This document shows, in pieces, positions 1-7,640 of a stretch of DNA of 38,056 nt. The notes below the pieces were generated by a model. That model had not been told where the DNA came from and ran no database searches. It was given only the letters and a program-made list of their open reading frames with translations. Source of the DNA: Planctomycetota bacterium (GTDB lineage: Bacteria; Planctomycetota; Phycisphaerae; Phycisphaerales; SM1A02); NCBI GenBank assembly GCA_009926625.1, contig RFON01000026.1:1-38056 (forward strand), written 5' to 3'. Position 1 is the first letter of the stretch. Each line of letters begins with the position of its first letter. Position numbers and translations under genes: made by a program.

Positions 1-756
1 CGATGCGATGCGCGCTGCGCTGTCCAAGATTGCCGCAGCGATCGGATCTTGCGCCGCTCGGGCGCGCGCTGCCGCGACATCGAGCGAAGCGCAGGCAGCC
101 GCCGCATCCTTCGCGTCGAGCCATGCGGGCGGCACCGTCAACATCAGTCCGCTGCGCGCATCAAACGCATCGCCGCCGCTGAGCCATGCCTCGAGCGTGC
201 CGAACTGGCTGCGCAGCGCGGCCGCCTCGAGCGCCTGCGCAACGCGCGCCGGATCGTTCGGCATCGCCGCCGATGTCCGCGCAAGCCCCTCGAGCGCCAT
301 CAACCGCTGCAGACGCGACGACGCATTCGCTTGAAGCGCCAGTGCTCCCGCAGCATCCGAGAACGCCCGTCGCGCTCCCACCAGATCTCCCCGCGCAAGC
401 CGCGTGCGCGCGCGCCAGAGTTGCTCACCAAGCGCGAGCCATTCGGCTCTCTGCGCCGGCGCGCTGCCCCCTTCGACGGCGCGGATCTGGTCCCACCGCA
501 GGGACTGCTCGATGACCGCCTTCTCGCCGCTCCAGCGCACCTTCATCCCATCCGCATCCTCACTGATCGACTCCACCTCGCGGCGACCGAGTGCATCGCG
601 CAGGTCAATCGTCACCCGCTCGCCATGCGCAGCATGCTCTCCATGCGCGGCATGCTCGCCATGCGCCGCATGTGCGGCATGCGCGGCTGCGATCGGATGC
701 GCCAATGCAACGATTGCAACAAGCACCTGAAGCCTCGCGTGCCGCGCAGCGTTCAA
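1..756 (-). CDS. Exported His-repeat protein of unknown function (C-terminus beyond window)
   Basis: An open frame runs from a TTG codon at 756-754 off the left edge, about 252 codons with no stop. The TTG overlaps the TGA of the upstream von Willebrand gene (shared TTGA), so translation is probably coupled; an AGGCGG lies six bases before it. Residues 1-27 look like a signal peptide: Arg/His n-region, a hydrophobic core, then AHA. Directly after it come repeated HAAHGE hexads, giving nine or more histidines within about 27 residues, encoded by 18-bp DNA repeats. The rest is Ala/Arg/Leu-rich and probably helical, perhaps TPR-like. I recognise no family. The histidine cluster could bind metal, which is inference. 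A GTG eleven codons later is an alternative start. Confidence 0.7.
   Translation of the reverse strand, partial: MNAARHARLQVLVAIVALAHPIAAAHAAHAAHGEHAAHGEHAAHGERVTIDLRDALGRREVESISEDADGMKVRWSGEKAVIEQSLRWDQIRAVEGGSAPAQRAEWLALGEQLWRARTRLARGDLVGARRAFSDAAGALALQANASSRLQRLMALEGLARTSAAMPNDPARVAQALEAAALRSQFGTLEAWLSGGDAFDARSGLMLTVPPAWLDAKDAAAACASLDVAAARARAAQDPIAAAILDSAARIAS
619..681. repeat. 18-bp tandem repeats encoding HAAHGE hexads
   Basis: Three 18-bp units (619-636, 637-654, 655-672) plus a half unit to 681 differ at only a few bases. On the minus strand they encode His-Ala-Ala-His-Gly-Glu repeats just after the predicted signal peptide of the first gene. Copy number could vary by slippage without breaking frame. 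Confidence 0.85.
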
Positions 757-1682
757 GGAGCACCGCCTGGCGTAGCCACCGTGAATGTTCCGCCCGTCTC
801 CGATGCGATGCGCCGCAGCGGCGCCGTGGCAGCCGCTTGGCCGAACGCGATGCAGTGGATCACTGTGTTCGGTCCGCGGCGATTCAGCCGAAGGATCTCG
901 TCTGCGGCGTCTGGCGGTATCTCGCCATCGCTCATGAAGAACACAATGTCAGGGCGCTCGGGGCGCGAGAAGAGGAACACGAACGCGGGGACTGGGTTGG
1001 TTCCGCCGCCCTGGGCCACTTGCGAAATCCACTGGCGGTACCGAGCGACGGTGTCGTCGCGGCACTTCAAGAAGCCGCGCTCACGGTCGAGCGTCGAGAA
1101 ATTGTCGTCGAAGAGCGTGATGCATGCGGAGGCGAAGTCTGGCAATGCGGAGATGCTTCGGATGATCTCATCCTTCGCACGCTGCATGCGTCCCTGCATG
1201 CCCATCGAGCCCGACTTGTCGACCACATAGCCGTATCGCCGACCGCGCCCGCTCACGCCGAAGAAAGTGGTCGCCGCGCCGCTTCCGTCACCGAGCCCGC
1301 CGCTCTCCCCGCCGCCACCCGAGGAAAACAGCCCTTCAGCCCCCGCCTGCACGGCATCTGCCTCGCCGCGGTCGTTGCCCGTTGGATCCGGCAACCCGAA
1401 CGCCGTCGGATCCGCTGCGTTTCGGTCCTCGCCCGCGGGGCGAACCTCTGGTGATTCGTCACCGCCAGCCACCGTCGCGTCTGGCGCTGCATCGAGGGGC
1501 TGCAGGTCGAGGAGCGCATACTCGACCTCCGATTCCGCGCGCGCCTGCGGCGCGATGATGCGCACTTCGAAGAGCGAGAGGATCGCCAGCAGCAGCGCGT
1601 GCAGCGGAAGGGAGACGGCGAGTCCAACCCAGATCCAGGACACCCGACGCTGGGCGGTTGGTTCGTCTCGTTCCATGGGCAT
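753..1682 (-). CDS. Membrane-anchored von Willebrand factor A domain protein
   Basis: This 309-residue protein has one membrane segment near residues 16-40, a Gly/Pro/Asp-rich linker (about 45-145), and a C-terminal vWA domain. The metal-ion-dependent adhesion site is visible as DKSGSM (Asp155, Ser157, Ser159), followed by a GGGTNP stretch carrying the usual Thr and by an FFMSDGE strand. It is likely anchored in the inner membrane with the vWA domain outside, binding a protein partner through Mg2+. The ATG at 1682 (or 1676) is chosen over longer in-frame starts because those would run into pyrH, which is divergent from 1738. The next gene overlaps its stop and is probably its partner. Planctomycetes often carry such proteins beside ExbB/ExbD-type genes; none is visible here. 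Confidence 0.82.
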   Translation of the reverse strand: MPMERDEPTAQRRVSWIWVGLAVSLPLHALLLAILSLFEVRIIAPQARAESEVEYALLDLQPLDAAPDATVAGGDESPEVRPAGEDRNAADPTAFGLPDPTGNDRGEADAVQAGAEGLFSSGGGGESGGLGDGSGAATTFFGVSGRGRRYGYVVDKSGSMGMQGRMQRAKDEIIRSISALPDFASACITLFDDNFSTLDRERGFLKCRDDTVARYRQWISQVAQGGGTNPVPAFVFLFSRPERPDIVFFMSDGEIPPDAADEILRLNRRGPNTVIHCIAFGQAAATAPLRRIASETGGTFTVATPGGAP

Positions 1683-1737
1683 CGGGTGCGTGCGAGTCGC
1701 GCGGCGGGACTTGCCCGCAGATTGTAGTCTTTCGCGC

Positions 1738-2529
1738 ATGGCGTCCCCACTTCGAAGCGGAGGCAAGGACTCGATCACCGATCCCGTTCGCGTGCTGCTC
1801 AAGATCAGCGGCGAGAGTTTCGCAGGCGAAGGATCGTTCGGCATTCATCCGTCGGAACTGCATGCCATTGCAGCCGAGATCGCATCCGCGGTGCAGGACG
1901 GCATCGAGCTCGCAGTCGTTGTGGGCGGCGGGAACATCATCCGCGGCGCACGCCTCGCAGCGCAAGGCACTTTCGACCAGTCGACGGCGGACTACATGGG
2001 AATGCTCGGCACCGTGATCAACGGTCTCGCGCTCAAGGAGGCGTTGAAGTCGCTCGGCATCGAGAGCCGCGTGCTGAGCGCGATCCATGTGCCGAGCGTT
2101 GCCGAGCCGTTCATCCGCGCGAGGGCGCTGCGCCACTTCGAGAAAGGACGCGTCATCATCCTCGTCGCCGGCACTGGCAACCCCTTCTTCACGACGGACA
2201 CCTGCGCATCGCTGCGTGCCATCGAACTCGGCGCGCATGTCCTGCTCAAGGGAACAAAGGTCGACGGGATCTACTCCGCCGATCCGCGGCGCGACCCCTC
2301 CGCCAAGCGTTTTGATCGACTGACCTACAGTGAGGCGATTGAACGAAAGCTCGGCGTGATGGACCTGACTGCAATGACCATGTGCATGGAACACAACCTG
2401 CCCGTGGTCGTCTTCGATTACCGAACGCCGGGCAACATCAAGCGCGTCATTGCGGGCGAACCGATCGGCACACGCGTCAGTGGTGGCGCACCATCGGCGC
2501 AACTGCAGGGTGCGCAGGGAGGACGCTGA
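1738..2529 (+). CDS. pyrH: Uridylate (UMP) kinase
   Basis: PyrH converts UMP and ATP to UDP and ADP in the cytoplasm and is the hexameric bacterial amino-acid-kinase type. The 263-residue product shows the family pattern: VLLKISGESFAG at the N-terminus, GGGNIIRG, the TADYMGMLGTVIN uridylate-binding stretch, GNPFFTTDT, and the C-terminal KVDGIYSADP and MDLTAM motifs. The ATG at 1738 gives about 15 residues before the first core strand. No SD is visible before it; the 55-bp gap to the divergent vWA gene must hold both promoters. frr starts 3 bp after its stop, the classic pyrH-frr pair. Confidence 0.97.
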   Translation: MASPLRSGGKDSITDPVRVLLKISGESFAGEGSFGIHPSELHAIAAEIASAVQDGIELAVVVGGGNIIRGARLAAQGTFDQSTADYMGMLGTVINGLALKEALKSLGIESRVLSAIHVPSVAEPFIRARALRHFEKGRVIILVAGTGNPFFTTDTCASLRAIELGAHVLLKGTKVDGIYSADPRRDPSAKRFDRLTYSEAIERKLGVMDLTAMTMCMEHNLPVVVFDYRTPGNIKRVIAGEPIGTRVSGGAPSAQLQGAQGGR

Positions 2530-2532
2530 CCC

Positions 2533-3099
2533 ATGGACATCGACACGGTCATCTTGGAAGCCGAGGAACGGATGGACAAGAGCGTGGAGTACCTGCAGCG
2601 CGAGTACCGCGGCGTGCGAACCGGTCGCGCCAGCACGGCGCTGCTCGAGTACATCAAGGTCGAGTACTACGGAAGCACGGTCGACCTTCGCGAGATTGCC
2701 GCGGTCAGCGTGCCAGAGCCGACGCAACTGCTCGTGAAGCCGTTCGATCCTGGGGCCAAGAATGAGATCATCAAGGCGATCGAGCGAAGTGGGCTTGGGC
2801 TGAACCCGCAGGCGGAGGGGTCCCAGATCCGCATCATGCTGCCGCCTCCCTCTGCCGAGCGTCGAAAGCAGCTCGCCACGCAGGTCCGCAAGATGGCCGA
2901 GGACTCGCGCGTCACGATCCGAAATGAACGGCGCGATGCGAACAAGTCGGTGGATGCCCTGCTTGCCGATCCGAAGCTGAAGGTTTCGGAAGATCAGGCA
3001 AAGCGCGCCAAGGAGGCGATCGACGAGGCCACCAAGAAGGCAACGGCCCGCATTGACGAGCTCACGACGAAGAAGGTCGCCGAAGTCGAGGAAATCTGA
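2533..3099 (+). CDS. frr: Ribosome recycling factor
   Basis: RRF, with EF-G, splits the post-termination ribosome. The 188 residues match the family length (about 185). Visible hallmarks are the GVRTGRAST segment, YYGS, the VSVPEPTQLLVKPFD strand, and the helical C-terminus with RVTIRNERRDAN. A strong SD (AGGGAGGA at 2516-2523, inside the end of pyrH) lies nine bases before the ATG, so the two genes are read as one unit. Confidence 0.97.
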   Translation: MDIDTVILEAEERMDKSVEYLQREYRGVRTGRASTALLEYIKVEYYGSTVDLREIAAVSVPEPTQLLVKPFDPGAKNEIIKAIERSGLGLNPQAEGSQIRIMLPPPSAERRKQLATQVRKMAEDSRVTIRNERRDANKSVDALLADPKLKVSEDQAKRAKEAIDEATKKATARIDELTTKKVAEVEEI

Positions 3100-3160
3100 C
3101 CAACGCGAGGGACGAGCGCGCGCCACCTCCAACCGTGAAACCGACTGCAGCGACCGCGCC

Positions 3161-3189
3161 TTGACGCTGCCCCCGCCACAGCGGAAGAT
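3161..3189 (+). promoter_or_regulatory. Possible nrdR promoter
   Basis: TTGACG at 3161-3166 (five of six consensus bases) is separated by 17 bp from GAAGAT at 3184-3189, a weak -10. It lies in the 108-bp gap between frr and nrdR and would start a transcript about 12 bases before the nrdR ATG. The weak -10 keeps this tentative. Confidence 0.28.
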
Positions 3190-3207
3190 GGTCGCATCCC
3201 AAGCGGG

Positions 3208-3717
3208 ATGATCCTGGTGAACTGCCCCTTCTGCAACACTCCTGACGCACGCGTCATCGACAGCCGGCCGATCGAGAACGGTTCTGGCATCCGTCGGCGG
3301 CGTGAGTGCCTCGCCTGCAAGAAGCGCTTCACCAGTTACGAGCGGGCGGAGCGACAGACAAGACTCAAGGTCATCAAGAAGGACGGCTCGCGCGTGCCGT
3401 TCGATCCAGCAAGCGTGCTGCGTGGCATCCAGGCGGCCTGTGGAAAGCGCCCCGTGCCGGAACTCGTGAAGCAGCGGATCGCCGATCAAGTGGATGAGTC
3501 CGTGCACCGCGACTTCGAGCAGGAAGTGCCGAGCCGCGAGATCGGTCGTCGCGTGGCGCTGGGGCTGCGCGATGTGGATCAGGTGGCGTATGTGCGTTTC
3601 GCCAGCGTCTACCACGACTTCCAGAGCGTCAGCGAGTTCCAGGACGAACTGACCCACCTTGCGGACAAGCCGCCGACCCCAGGACACCCTTCGCTGTTCG
3701 AACAGCCTGATCGGTAG
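3208..3717 (+). CDS. nrdR: Transcriptional repressor NrdR
   Basis: NrdR senses ATP/dATP and represses ribonucleotide reductase genes. The 169-residue protein begins with a zinc ribbon (CPFC near residue 6 and CLAC near 34, with the IDSR and RRRREC pattern between) and continues with an ATP-cone (VIKKDGSRVPFDPASVLRGI). Length is slightly above the usual 150 because of a short polar tail. No target genes or clear NrdR boxes are seen in this window. It sits between frr and thrS with a 14-bp gap to thrS. Confidence 0.95.
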   Translation: MILVNCPFCNTPDARVIDSRPIENGSGIRRRRECLACKKRFTSYERAERQTRLKVIKKDGSRVPFDPASVLRGIQAACGKRPVPELVKQRIADQVDESVHRDFEQEVPSREIGRRVALGLRDVDQVAYVRFASVYHDFQSVSEFQDELTHLADKPPTPGHPSLFEQPDR

Positions 3718-3731
3718 GATTCGCCGCTCGA

Positions 3732-5813
3732 ATGCCGAACATCACCCTGCCCGACGGCAGCTGCCGTTCCTATGACCATCCCATCACCGCTGCCAAGCTT
3801 GCGGCGGACATCGGGCCTGGTCTGGCGAAGGCCGCCCTTGCCGCCCGCATCGAAGGCGCGGTTCGCGACCTCTCGGCGACGATCGACCGCGACTGCGCCG
3901 TCGCGATCATCACTCCGCGTACGCGCGACCGCGGCGTGGATCTCGATGCGCTGCAGCTGATCCGTCACTCGTGCGCGCATGTGATGGCAGAGGCGATCAC
4001 GAAGCTCTTTCCACACGCCAAGCTCGTCTACGGTCCGCCGCTTGATTCGGGGTTCTACTACGACATCAGTTTCGATGGCGGGCGGGCGATTTCAACCGAG
4101 GACTTTCCTGCCATCGAAGCGGAAATGGCACGAATCATCGGCGAAGACCGTCCATTCACGCGCTGCGAGATGTCGCTCGCGGATGGGCTCGACAAGCTGC
4201 GCGCGGAGGGGTCGAAGTTCAAGCTCGACAACGCCGAACGCGCGCGCGAGGCTGGCAGCACAACGCTGAGTTGGTATGCGACGGGTGCTCCCGGCACGAA
4301 CTGGGAGGACCTTTGCCGTGGTCCGCATGTGCCCAGCACGGGACGAATCGGCGCGTTCAAGGTGATGAGTTTGGCGAGCAGCTATTGGAAGGGGGACGAG
4401 ACGCTCGACCGGCTGACCCGCGTGTACGGCACGGCATTCGTGACTCCCGAGGAACTCGCGGCGCACCTTGCGCAACTGGATGAGGCGAAGAAGCGTGATC
4501 ACCGCGTGCTCGGCAAGCAACTTCGGCTGTTCCACATCGACGAGATGGTCGGCCAAGGGTTGATCCTCTGGACTCCCAACGGCAGCATCGTGCGCCAAGA
4601 ACTCCAAAACTTCATCAGCGAGGAGTTGCGCAAGCAGGGTTACACGCAGGTGTTCACGCCGCACATCGGCAAACTTGACCTCTATCGCACGAGCGGGCAC
4701 TTCCCCTACTACCGCGAGAGTCAGTACCCCCCCGTGATCGAGCACGAGCAGATGGCGGCGCTCGTGAAGGAAGGCTGCAGTTGCGGCGAGCTGGCGAATC
4801 GCCTCGAAAAGGGAGCGATCGACGGCTACCTCCTGAAGCCGATGAATTGCCCGCACCACATTCGCATCTTTGCAAGCTCGCCGCACAGCTACCGCGACAT
4901 GCCGGTCCGCCTCAGCGAGTTCGGCACGGTGTACCGCTGGGAACAATCGGGTGAGATCGGCGGCATGACGCGCGTGCGCGGCTTCACGCAGGACGATGCA
5001 CACCTCTTCTGCCGCGAAGACCAAGTGGCGCAGGAACTGCTCGGGTGCCTCAGCCTCGTGAAACTGATCTTCGGCACGCTGGGCATGAACGACTACCGAG
5101 TGCGTGTGGGACTGCGCGACCCCGACAGCACCAAGTACGTGGGCGATCCAAGGAACTGGGACAAGGCGGAGGACGCATGTCGCACCGCTGCGCGCACGCT
5201 CGGCGTGCCATTCAGCGAGGAGTCCGGCGAGGCGGCGTTCTACGGACCCAAGATCGATTTCGTGGTGAAGGATGTGATCGGGCGAAGTTGGCAACTCGGA
5301 ACGGTGCAGGTGGACTACAACCTGCCCGAGCGCTTCGACCTCAGTTATGTCGGCGCGGACAATCAGTCGCATCGCCCCGTCATGATTCACCGCGCCCCCT
5401 TCGGCAGCATGGAACGATTCATCGGCTGCCTCATCGAGCACTTCGCGGGTGCCTTTCCCGTCTGGCTTGCACCCGAGCAGGTGCGCGTCCTTCCCATCAG
5501 CGAAAAGAGCGCGACCTACGCGCGCGAACTGCACGGGGCACTCGCCGCGGCTGGGCTGCGCGCCGGCCTCGACGAGGGGAATGAGCGAATCCAAGGCAAG
5601 ATCAAGGATGCCAGCGAGATGAAGGTCCCCTATCTCGCGGTTGTTGGTCCACGCGATGCTGAAGGGCGAAAGGTCAGCGTCCGCGCATTCGGAACCGAGG
5701 CGAACCTGGGAGAGATTGGTTTTGATTCATTTGTGGATGGCTTGGCGCGGGAGGCGCGCAGCCGCGGCGGGGAGACGCTGCGCTCTTGCATGGGTTCGAG
5801 CATGGGTTCTTGA
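3732..5813 (+). CDS. thrS: Threonyl-tRNA synthetase
   Basis: ThrRS charges tRNA-Thr and edits mischarged serine. The 693 residues hold, in order, an N-terminal TGS-like domain (1-60), the editing/second additional domain (about 75-240, with HSCAHVMAEA), the class II catalytic core (about 265-560) and an anticodon-binding domain (about 575-680). Catalytic zinc ligands are visible: Cys in MNCPHH, His in DDAHLF, and His in MIHRAP. An insertion of roughly 20 residues with a CSC pair sits just before MNCPHH, compared with enterobacterial enzymes. The tail ends in a repeated CMGSSMGS. The start is the first ATG after nrdR and preserves the TGS strand; TAGGA lies 12 bases upstream. Confidence 0.96.
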   Translation: MPNITLPDGSCRSYDHPITAAKLAADIGPGLAKAALAARIEGAVRDLSATIDRDCAVAIITPRTRDRGVDLDALQLIRHSCAHVMAEAITKLFPHAKLVYGPPLDSGFYYDISFDGGRAISTEDFPAIEAEMARIIGEDRPFTRCEMSLADGLDKLRAEGSKFKLDNAERAREAGSTTLSWYATGAPGTNWEDLCRGPHVPSTGRIGAFKVMSLASSYWKGDETLDRLTRVYGTAFVTPEELAAHLAQLDEAKKRDHRVLGKQLRLFHIDEMVGQGLILWTPNGSIVRQELQNFISEELRKQGYTQVFTPHIGKLDLYRTSGHFPYYRESQYPPVIEHEQMAALVKEGCSCGELANRLEKGAIDGYLLKPMNCPHHIRIFASSPHSYRDMPVRLSEFGTVYRWEQSGEIGGMTRVRGFTQDDAHLFCREDQVAQELLGCLSLVKLIFGTLGMNDYRVRVGLRDPDSTKYVGDPRNWDKAEDACRTAARTLGVPFSEESGEAAFYGPKIDFVVKDVIGRSWQLGTVQVDYNLPERFDLSYVGADNQSHRPVMIHRAPFGSMERFIGCLIEHFAGAFPVWLAPEQVRVLPISEKSATYARELHGALAAAGLRAGLDEGNERIQGKIKDASEMKVPYLAVVGPRDAEGRKVSVRAFGTEANLGEIGFDSFVDGLAREARSRGGETLRSCMGSSMGS

Positions 5814-5931
5814 CCACGCTGGGTCCGAGGGAACGCCGCATCAGTACATTCCCGCCAAGCGTTCAGCCATCTTTCCGCCGTATTTTCACGCCTTGCGTGT
5901 GCAAAGTCCTAAAACCGTGGTACTGTTCGCC

Positions 5932-5952
5932 GCCCGAGGATCGTCCTCGGGC
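5932..5952 (+). terminator. Perfect 9-bp hairpin downstream of thrS
   Basis: GCCCGAGGA (5932-5940) and TCCTCGGGC (5944-5952) are perfectly complementary around a TCG loop. No T-run follows, so it may act as a transcript-end or stability element rather than a canonical intrinsic terminator. Confidence 0.5.
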
Positions 5953-6087
5953 AATCGACCTGGACCAACAGACCACTGCGAGATTCAACAGAGCATGGCC
6001 CTGTCTTTCAACTTCCGCGCATGACGATCGGCTCCTGCCATCGTTCAGCCGGGTCCAGCGCATCAAGCCAAACCCAGTCTCAGAGGA

Positions 6088-6118
6088 CCGCCAGCGGTGA
6101 CGCGCTCGTGCGGCTTTT
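6088..6118 (+). terminator. Hairpin with short T-run before infC
   Basis: CCGC-AGCG pairs with CGCT-GCGG (6089-6096 with 6103-6113, imperfect) and CTTTT follows at 6114-6118. It lies about 75 bases before the infC start, so it could terminate thrS transcripts or attenuate infC. Only four T residues and bulges in the stem keep confidence low. Confidence 0.33.
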
Positions 6119-6193
6119 CCGTTGCGTCCCTCCCCTCATCGGTGGGGCCGCTCGTCAATTCGTGACTTCCATCGCCTGAAGAGGAACCAACCC

Positions 6194-6910
6194 ATTACGC
6201 AGTTCAACCGCCGCCCTCCCTTCCGTGACTCGCGCGATTACGGTCCGCGAATCAACGATCGCATCCGCGTGACGCCCCTGCGCCTCATCGACCAGCACGG
6301 CACGATGATCGGCGTCGTGGAACTGGAAGAGGCCAAGCGCATGGCTGCCGAAGCTGGGCTCGACTTGGTCGAGATTGCCGCCGATAGCCGCCCACCCGTG
6401 GTGCGCATCATGGACTTCGGCAAGTACAAGTACGAGCAGGCCAAGAAGGAAAAGAGCAGCAAGACAAAGTCGAAGGCTGGCGAGATGAAGGAAGTCCGCC
6501 TCGGCCGCTCGATGAAGATCGATCCGCATGATGTGGCGATCCGAGTCGCCCAAGCACGGGACTTCCTCATCGAGGGCTACCGCGTCGTGTTCGTCCAGAA
6601 CTTCCGCGGGCGTGAACTGGCGTTCTCCTCGAAGGGGACGCAGCGCATGAGCGAGATTGCGCAAGAGCTGTCGGATGTCGGCAAGGTCGAAATGACGCCG
6701 CGTCTCGCGGGGAAGCGCATGTCGATGATCATGGTGCCCGATCGAGCCAAGATCGATGCCATCAAGCACAAGCAGGGAAGCAAGCCGGCGGCAAAGTCCG
6801 AAGCGAAGCCCGCGGCAAAGCCTGAAGCGAAGCCTGGAGCGAAGGCTGAAGCGACGGCGGAGTCCAGACCGCATGTTGCCGCGAACGAGCCTTCGTCCGC
6901 GCCAGCTTGA
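6194..6910 (+). CDS. infC: Translation initiation factor IF-3, ATT start
   Basis: IF3 binds the 30S subunit, keeps subunits apart and checks the start codon. The best start is ATT at 6194: an AAGAGGAA SD (6179-6186) lies seven to eight bases before it, and translation from there gives an N-terminus of normal length ending in GPRINDRIR. No ATG occurs in frame until about residue 37. The core shows RIMDFGKYKYEQ, the KIDPHD and VFVQNFRGRE motifs, then GKRMSMIMVP near residue 185. A further 50 residues form a Lys/Ala/Pro/Glu repeat tail (KPAAK, KPEAK) not present in most IF3. An AUU start is the known basis of IF3 autoregulation. rpmI and rplT, its usual followers, are absent. Confidence 0.95.
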   Translation: MTQFNRRPPFRDSRDYGPRINDRIRVTPLRLIDQHGTMIGVVELEEAKRMAAEAGLDLVEIAADSRPPVVRIMDFGKYKYEQAKKEKSSKTKSKAGEMKEVRLGRSMKIDPHDVAIRVAQARDFLIEGYRVVFVQNFRGRELAFSSKGTQRMSEIAQELSDVGKVEMTPRLAGKRMSMIMVPDRAKIDAIKHKQGSKPAAKSEAKPAAKPEAKPGAKAEATAESRPHVAANEPSSAPA

Positions 6911-6981
6911 GGTCGTGGACTGAGGTGCCCGCCCGACACTGCGTTGGCGGCGGCCTGCGCCCTCGTCTCCCCACACTGCAC

Positions 6982-7009
6982 TTGACATTTATTCATCGAT
7001 GTGCATAAT
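6982..7009 (+). promoter_or_regulatory. Near-consensus promoter of the arginine operon
   Basis: TTGACA at 6982-6987 is a perfect -35. CATAAT at 7004-7009 matches five of six -10 bases, with a 16-bp spacer. The expected transcript start near 7016 leaves a leader of about 17 bases before the argR ATG at 7033. This is the clearest housekeeping promoter on the plus strand. Confidence 0.8.
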
Positions 7010-7016
7010 GATGCAC
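7001..7016. promoter_or_regulatory. Candidate ArgR operator (ARG box) over the -10 element
   Basis: GTGCAT-AATG-ATGCAC is a perfect 6-bp inverted repeat with a 4-bp centre. It resembles ARG boxes (TGnAT-N4-ATnCA) in spacing and symmetry and covers the -10 hexamer, the position expected for repression. Further half-site-like sequences flank it: ATTCAT at 6991-6996 and GATGCAC at 7024-7030. Confidence 0.65.
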
Positions 7017-7032
7017 GCAGAACGATGCACTC

Positions 7033-7629
7033 ATGGCAACCATGGCAACACGCATCCAGCGCTTGCAGCTCATCACCCGCCTGATCACAGGCGGTGCGGT
7101 GATGAACCAGCGGGAACTTGCCCGCCAACTCGCCGCGCGCGGGATTGAAACCACGCAAGCCACGCTCTCCCGCGACCTTGCCGAAATGGGCGTTCTCAAG
7201 TCCGCTGCGGGCTACAGCCTCCCGAGCGATCAGTCCGCGGGGCATTCCCCTTCCGCGACCGACGCATCGCGAAACGGGCTTTCGACTGCGGTTCGACGCC
7301 TGCTCGTCTGCGCGAAGCAGGCTGGAACGCTTTCCGTGATCCACACGCCGCCAGGGCAGGCCAGTGCGCTCGCCATCGAAATGGACCGCGTGGAACTGCC
7401 GGGCAAGATCGGAACGATCGCGGGCGACGATTGCATCTTGGTGGCATGCACCAGCTGTGCATCGGCGAAGGCACTGACGCGAAGCCTCCTGTCCCTGGCT
7501 ACTGTGGCATCGGGCGGTACCACGGCGAACGCCTCGCCCGCCTCGAACACCGCAGCCCGCGCACGCACCCCCGCTGCGTCGCCGAAGCGTTCAGCGCGTC
7601 CAGTGCGTCTGGGGCGTCGAGGGCGTTGA
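7033..7629 (+). CDS. argR: Arginine repressor
   Basis: ArgR is the hexameric arginine-sensing repressor. The N-terminal winged helix (residues 5-60) shows RQLAARGIETTQATLSRDL, which includes the conserved recognition-helix SR pair. The C-terminal domain has GKIGTIAGDDCILV, the arginine-binding and trimerisation motif, where a Cys replaces the usual Thr after GDD. Around 45 extra low-complexity Ala/Ser/Arg residues follow the core; the total is 198 against about 150 normally. It is the first gene of the operon, just behind a palindrome-bearing promoter, so autoregulation is likely. No SD is visible; a second in-frame ATG lies three codons downstream. Confidence 0.93.
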   Translation: MATMATRIQRLQLITRLITGGAVMNQRELARQLAARGIETTQATLSRDLAEMGVLKSAAGYSLPSDQSAGHSPSATDASRNGLSTAVRRLLVCAKQAGTLSVIHTPPGQASALAIEMDRVELPGKIGTIAGDDCILVACTSCASAKALTRSLLSLATVASGGTTANASPASNTAARARTPAASPKRSARPVRLGRRGR

Positions 7630-7640
7630 AGGGCGTGACG

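Larger units (their letters stand above)
5814..6193 (+). other. 380-bp thrS-infC intergenic region/infC leader
   Basis: No convincing protein gene lies here. It holds two stem-loops, listed separately, and a nine-codon ATG mini-ORF at 5995-6024 without a good SD. The size is large for this compact plus-strand region, so it probably contains the infC promoter and untranslated leader; I could not place a convincing -35/-10 pair. Confidence 0.6.

Noticed and set aside
49-1230. 393-codon plus-strand frame over the His-repeat and vWA genes
   Set aside because: The minus strand gives a coherent vWA domain and signal peptide; the plus frame is Arg/Met-rich without structure.
1459-3687. Very long open frame on the minus strand (742 codons) across pyrH, frr and nrdR
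   Set aside because: It is the antisense of three clear genes in GC-rich DNA and has His/Arg/Asp-biased composition with no family resemblance.
4092-5594. 500-codon minus-strand frame inside thrS
   Set aside because: Shadow of a well-supported gene; no motif, no SD, composition typical of antisense frames.
5995-6024. Nine-codon leader peptide before infC (two Phe codons)
   Set aside because: No SD, no clear amino-acid logic for infC control, and such short frames are common by chance.
7635-7637. GTG as start of argC
   Set aside because: The ATG at 7641 has correct spacing to the GAAGGG SD and matches family length.
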